Positions 44,558 to 48,500 of a stretch of 48,500 bases of DNA are shown here, piece after piece. This DNA is from Glandiceps talaboti. Taxonomy: Eukaryota; Hemichordata; Enteropneusta; Spengelidae. How positions within the stretch are numbered: the first letter of the stretch is position 1; every line of letters starts with the position of its first letter. The notes beneath the pieces are model-generated. The model did not search any database, was not told the origin of the DNA, and worked only from the letters and a program-made list of their open reading frames with translations. The stretch covers positions 5,515,453-5,563,952 of the forward strand of contig NC_135571.1 in NCBI RefSeq assembly GCF_964340395.1, read 5' to 3'. The translations under genes were made by a program, and so were the position numbers.

Positions 44558-45490
44558 AAAGTTGGCATAAAATCATGACACAGTGACACTTCAGGAAATT
44601 CAGGCATTTTCATAAACTTTGGATTCTGGAGAGTCAGTGCACGATTTCACATCATATAAACTTCACACAATTGCCAAGAAACAATAAAATGAACTTCATT
44701 TTACCTTCATTTTCAAATAATGGTCCGCTGTTGATTCATGGGACTTAGCAGACAAGCATATTTATTAGATGAACAATAAATAATCATGTGCAGTCATCAA
44801 TATATTATTTCTGCTGACTACTGTCATGCAATGGCCCACACCAAAGATACCCTACAAAGGCACAATATCAATTTGATGTTTTTCTGAAATTGCAAGCAAC
44901 TGACGTAAAATCAGGAAATGACTCTCCAAAACCCATAGTTTATGAAAATGTCGTTATAGTGTGGTGTTCACCTTTAACCTAGTTCTACCTGTTGGACATG
45001 CTTTTACTTCGGAACAGTTTTCAGTTCCAAAATGCATTGCATGTCTCCCCCAAAGAACGCCGCATATTCTATATGCACAGAGCGCTGTTCAAGAGAACAT
45101 TTCATGTTCAAGATTTACAAGTAAAAAGTCTGTTTGTCAATGCTGGCACAAAGTCTTTTAAAGTCACTTACAATTGTAACAAACAAAAGTTATATGATTC
45201 TTCACGTTGAGGGCGCTTACCCAAATGGATGGGAAACCTGATACAATGTGAGAAAACAACCTACATTTTGTAAGTTGATTTTTGACATACATGTGTTGTA
45301 TTGATAAATAGTACACTGTTATTTTAAACGGTATAAAGATAAAACAAACATAAAAGTAATAACATAAACAACAGCTTGATCTTGGAACCAGAAAATCAAC
45401 TATTGATATTATTAACTGTTAGTCAATGTAATATACTTCAGGATGTACAATATTATAAACATAAAAGTCATTATGTAGACAACAAAACTG

Positions 45491-45517
45491 CCCCACCCCC
45501 ACCCCCACCCCCACCCC
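45491..45517 (-). repeat. G-quadruplex-prone tract (minus strand)
   Basis: Five runs of four or five C separated by single A on the plus strand; the minus strand reads as (GGGGGT)n, a textbook four-run G4 pattern. Confidence 0.75.
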
Positions 45518-46008
45518 AGCTCCAGTTAGGCCCCCAAAAAGAAGAGAACTGTTAAATACACCTGTGTCGGTCTTTTTTTTTTTCGTGTTTGTGCAGCCCA
45601 TTCAGTCTGCAGATCAGAGGGGAACACATTAATAACCCTCTCTACTTCAGTGAAGACAACTGCAGAGCCAATCATGAACACACAAATCACATCTGCCCCA
45701 CATACATACTTGCTCTCTGTACACTAAAGAAAAAGAACACTAACTGTCATAAATAGTAGACTGAGTGACAGGTCTGTTGAGAATAAAAAAACAAACAAAC
45801 AAAAAACAAAAACATGTTGTCGCACCATTTTAGACAAACTGTCCTGACCAGAAAAAATTCTTTCTCTTTTTTGGTCTTACACTAAGTTACAGGTTTTACA
45901 TCTCTGAGGGAAAATATAAGTAGTGTTACCTATACCCATTGCACTGCATTGAGTAAGAAATAGTCAAATTATGGTAAATATAATATATCAAACATCTGAA
46001 AGTTAGTT

Positions 46009-46671
46009 TGACCTATGACCTCAGTCAGTTGAATTATAACCTGTTAGTTTGACCTTTGACCTCAGTCAGTTGAATTAGAATTACAACCACAGTTAGATCT
46101 ATGACCTAAGCATGACCCTATAACGGGTCAATTGCCCCGTCTACACGTAGGTCGTCGTCCTACCTGAGGCAGTCCCAAGTCCTACCTGAGGTAGGATAGA
46201 TTTGTGTCTACAGGTAGGAAGGTTACAGCGTAGATGTCGCACGCTCCCGCCTGACTCCGTCCTGACAGTACATAGGACGAAGTCAGGAGGGTTTCAGGAA
46301 ACCTCTTATAGGTGTCCTAAGTCAGGACGGTTTCAGGACAAATTTACGTCTACACAGGCTTCAAACTATCCTGAATCCTACCTCAGGTAGAATTTTTAGT
46401 GCCGTGTAGATGGGGATATTGACCTTACAAAAGACAAAATTAAAAACTGGTAATTAAAGGCTTAAGAGACGTGATGTATCTCGTAACAGTTTGACCTATG
46501 ACCTAACCATGACCCAATCACAGGTCACTGACCTTACAAAAGACAAAATTACCAACTGTACATCACGTCTCTTGACAGTAGTCAATTTGACCTATGACCT
46601 AATCACAGGTCACTGACCTTACGAAAGACAAAATTATCGACTGAAATAAAGGCTGAAGTGACAAAATATTA
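46009..46671. other. Repeated TGACCT-rich region downstream of the sulfotransferase stop
   Basis: A ~100-bp unit (TTTGACCTATGACCTAA, CACAGGTCACTGACCTTAC, AAAGACAAAATTA) occurs about three times; the first copy is split by the element at 46135-46415. DR1-type TGACCTnTGACCT sites fall at 46009, 46050, 46492 and 46588. Confidence 0.7.
46135..46415. mobile_element. 281-bp inverted-repeat element
   Basis: The left end CCCCGTCTACACG matches the reverse complement of the right end (CCCCATCTACACG). Inside are TCCTACCTGAGGTAGGA palindromes and CAGGACGGTTTCAGGA repeats. Comparison with uninterrupted copies of the host repeat at about 46510 and 46600 shows the insertion point, with ATTG on both sides as a possible target duplication. 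Confidence 0.75.
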
Positions 46672-47917
46672 TTAATACACGATGTATCTCTTATTGTTTG
46701 TTTTTTTCTTTTTTTTTTGATTCTGCATGTACATATTTGGAAACTGTTTTGTCCTCAGAGTAGATGTGAATTGAATTTCAGGTAAAACCATCGCATTACA
46801 TTCCTTGTCGTGCTCTACTTCCGGTTTCAGTTGAAAATTATTGATTTTAACACCGGGTGGTTGAAAAATTCTAAAATTCCCTGCACCTTTCTCGGTGATT
46901 TCATCTGACTGCAAACACTGATTTTTCCAAAACTCGTTCTTCTCTCGTAACATCGCGACTTCATTCTTCATCTTCTCTTCACCATATTCACGTACTTTTG
47001 TCCAAAATGTTTTATTAAAATGCTCGTACAGTTTAACATCTGCGTTGTTCCATGAACTGATTTTGACTCTCAGATCGTCATTGAGTTGTCGTATTGATTG
47101 CTCGTTGCGAGCATTTATCTTGAAATATTTAAAATCTTCTAAATTCCAGCAAAGATGTTCCTTAAGTAGGATAATAGACTCTTCAAAGTATTCTGCAATC
47201 ATGATAAGTGAGAACTTTTTGTCAATCATTTTGATTGCCTGACTGATGACTTCGTCATTATCGAAATGATTTTCTTCCATACCGAAATCGAAAAACAATG
47301 GGTTTCGCACATGTGACCGGCGTGCCATTTTATTGTAGCAACTCCATGGGTCTTGTAAAAACTTTTCCAAGGCTTCAGGATCTTTATCCGTGTAACCGCA
47401 TCTTCGACCAATCAGGAAATATGTGAATGCGCTCTCAAAGACAGTTACAGGATCGCGAAGAATTGTTACGTAGATCGTATTTGGGGGCATGATCTCTGTA
47501 ATAACTTCGTTGTTGAAGCGAGCATGATGACAGAATATATTGTAGACGCCGTCTTTTGCCTCTATCATATATTTCTTATCAAAAAAATTAGGATATCCTA
47601 AGTAGTGGCCCTGAGGTGGAAGTACAAACTTCAAATCATTTTTATATCCATACCGAAGTAAAATATTTTGAATCGTTGAACTTCCAGTTTTGTGGATTTT
47701 CAGGAAAGTGATATTTTCACGTGGTTCTGTACACTGTTGGATGTTACTCTTGTAACTTTCATCGTTTATGCCTCCCGGCCAGTTCTTATCTGCCGTTTGT
47801 TTTCTAGCAATCACTGCTTGTAAACCATTTTCTTCCTCATTTTCATCAAACATGAACAAATTCAGACTTTGACGAGCTGGACCTGGTTTCCGCCAGACCT
47901 GGTCAAACAAATTTTCC
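46672..47917 (-). CDS. Galactose 3-O-sulfotransferase (Gal3ST family), 3' exon
   Basis: Gal3ST enzymes are Golgi type II membrane proteins that move sulfate from PAPS to the 3-OH of galactose on glycolipids or glycans. The exon holds 414 codons plus stop (TAA at 46672-46674). Counting from the Leu at 47910, the 5'-phosphosulfate loop is at about residues 67-80 (ITFLKIHKTGSSTI) and the 3'-phosphate site at about 149-164 (TILRDPVTVFESAFTY), both typical of this family. The usual length is about 400-480 residues, so nearly all the catalytic domain is here. The exon opens after CTACAG at 47918 on the minus strand, in phase: one base, then Glu-Asn-Leu. No ATG lies near this point (codon 47910 is TTG) and an in-frame stop lies just upstream, so an earlier exon must carry the start and signal anchor; I could not find it before the window ends. 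The last 20 residues are unusually Lys-rich and come from an A-rich tract. Which paralogue (GAL3ST1-4) cannot be told by eye. Confidence 0.88.
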
Positions 47918-48500
47918 CTGTAGATTAAAAATATAGACTTATGTCAGTGAAACGACAAAAACTAAGCAATTACTCACATGCAGACCCTTCACTCACAATC
48001 TACATAACAAAATGTAACATTTAGTAATGAAAATTTCTACTCACGGAGTCAAAAAAAATTTTTGAAAGTGAATGCCAAATTTTCACTGACATCAGGGGTT
48101 GTACTACAATGGGCTATTGTCAAGTGTCTCAGAAGAGATGTACTACAATGGGCTATTGTTAAGTGTCTCAGAAGAGATGTACATGTAGTATATCCCTGAT
48201 GATGCTGACAAATTAGGGATTCTTTTCCAAGAAATTGTTTGACTCCGAGAACAGAAAGTGTAATTACTATTAAGTGTCAACCTAGATTCCATGAGCATTC
48301 ATTCTTGTACAAAATAACATTGTCTGTAATTGCAGCCCACGAGGCTTAATTATAGTTTTATACAAAAACCCCCACATTTTTACATGATTATTTGTAAGGA
48401 TTGAATTTTGACAAATTTGTCCCTCAGCGAGCATTTAATTCTTGCAAACCTGAGCATATTTTTCTGCTGATGCTATGAAGCAGGGGCATCTGTTAGCGCT
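47918..48500 (-). other. Upstream intron of the sulfotransferase gene
   Basis: Ends (minus strand) in TTTTTAATCTACAG. A two-copy 39-bp repeat lies at 48101-48179 (TACTACAATGGGCTATTGT). No membrane-anchor exon with an ATG could be recognised here. Confidence 0.55.

Larger units (their letters stand above)
43736..46134. other. Intergenic region between the two genes
   Basis: Holds a CA-rich minisatellite (43880-44175), a family D element (44389-44557), a C-rich tract (45491-45517) and otherwise unique AT-rich sequence. No exon with convincing coding character is seen; part may be 3' UTR of the sulfotransferase gene. Confidence 0.55.

Noticed and set aside
44961-45210. Two overlapping short plus-strand frames
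   Set aside because: No splice signals, no domain and no coding character beyond chance length.
47908-47910. Sulfotransferase start at 47910
   Set aside because: The codon is TTG. The exon is entered in phase from an acceptor at 47918, and the expected signal anchor is missing.

Overview
The window is animal nuclear DNA: AT-rich, GT-AG introns, microsatellites, minisatellites, small inverted-repeat transposons and a satellite array. Two protein-coding genes lie tail to tail. Gene content and repeat style suggest a marine invertebrate (deuterostome or lophotrochozoan); the sequence alone does not fix the species. I see no bacterial genes, CRISPR, tRNA or rRNA.

Positions 1-3034 are upstream intron or flank, made of simple repeats and a diverged ~125-bp repeat. 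From 3035 to 29807 (+ strand) I can assemble 13 exons of one gene. All junctions are GT-AG, all phases agree, and the coding total is 11,031 nt (3,676 residues plus stop). The 5' end lies outside the window. The product is an almost continuous coiled coil, most of it from one 9,338-nt exon, ending in a basic stretch and a single C-terminal membrane segment with the Tyr-x4-His pattern of giantin, CASP and golgin-84. I call it a giantin (GOLGB1)-like golgin, a Golgi membrane tether. Its introns hold minisatellites with units of 18, 38, 42, 51, 68, 97, 108 and 125 bp and four families of short inverted-repeat elements. Two adjacent exons have had their 3' ends duplicated together with the splice donor. 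In the second case the extra donor is in frame and phase-compatible.

From 29808 to about 33200 comes the 3' UTR or downstream flank, then a 60-bp minisatellite with a tRNA-like look. Positions 34098-43735 are a satellite: 18 long monomers of 461 or 463 bp, partly ordered in a trimeric higher-order repeat and flanked on both sides by diverged 351-bp monomers. A CTCF-core-like motif recurs in the long monomers.

From 43.8 to 46.7 kb is intergenic sequence with CA-rich repeats, a G4-prone tract, a 281-bp inverted-repeat element and a cluster of DR1 nuclear-receptor-like sites. At 46672-47917 (- strand) is the large 3' exon of a galactose 3-O-sulfotransferase (Gal3ST family), with both PAPS-binding motifs; its membrane-anchor exon is not visible. 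Both genes encode Golgi membrane proteins, but nothing in the sequence shows a functional link between them.
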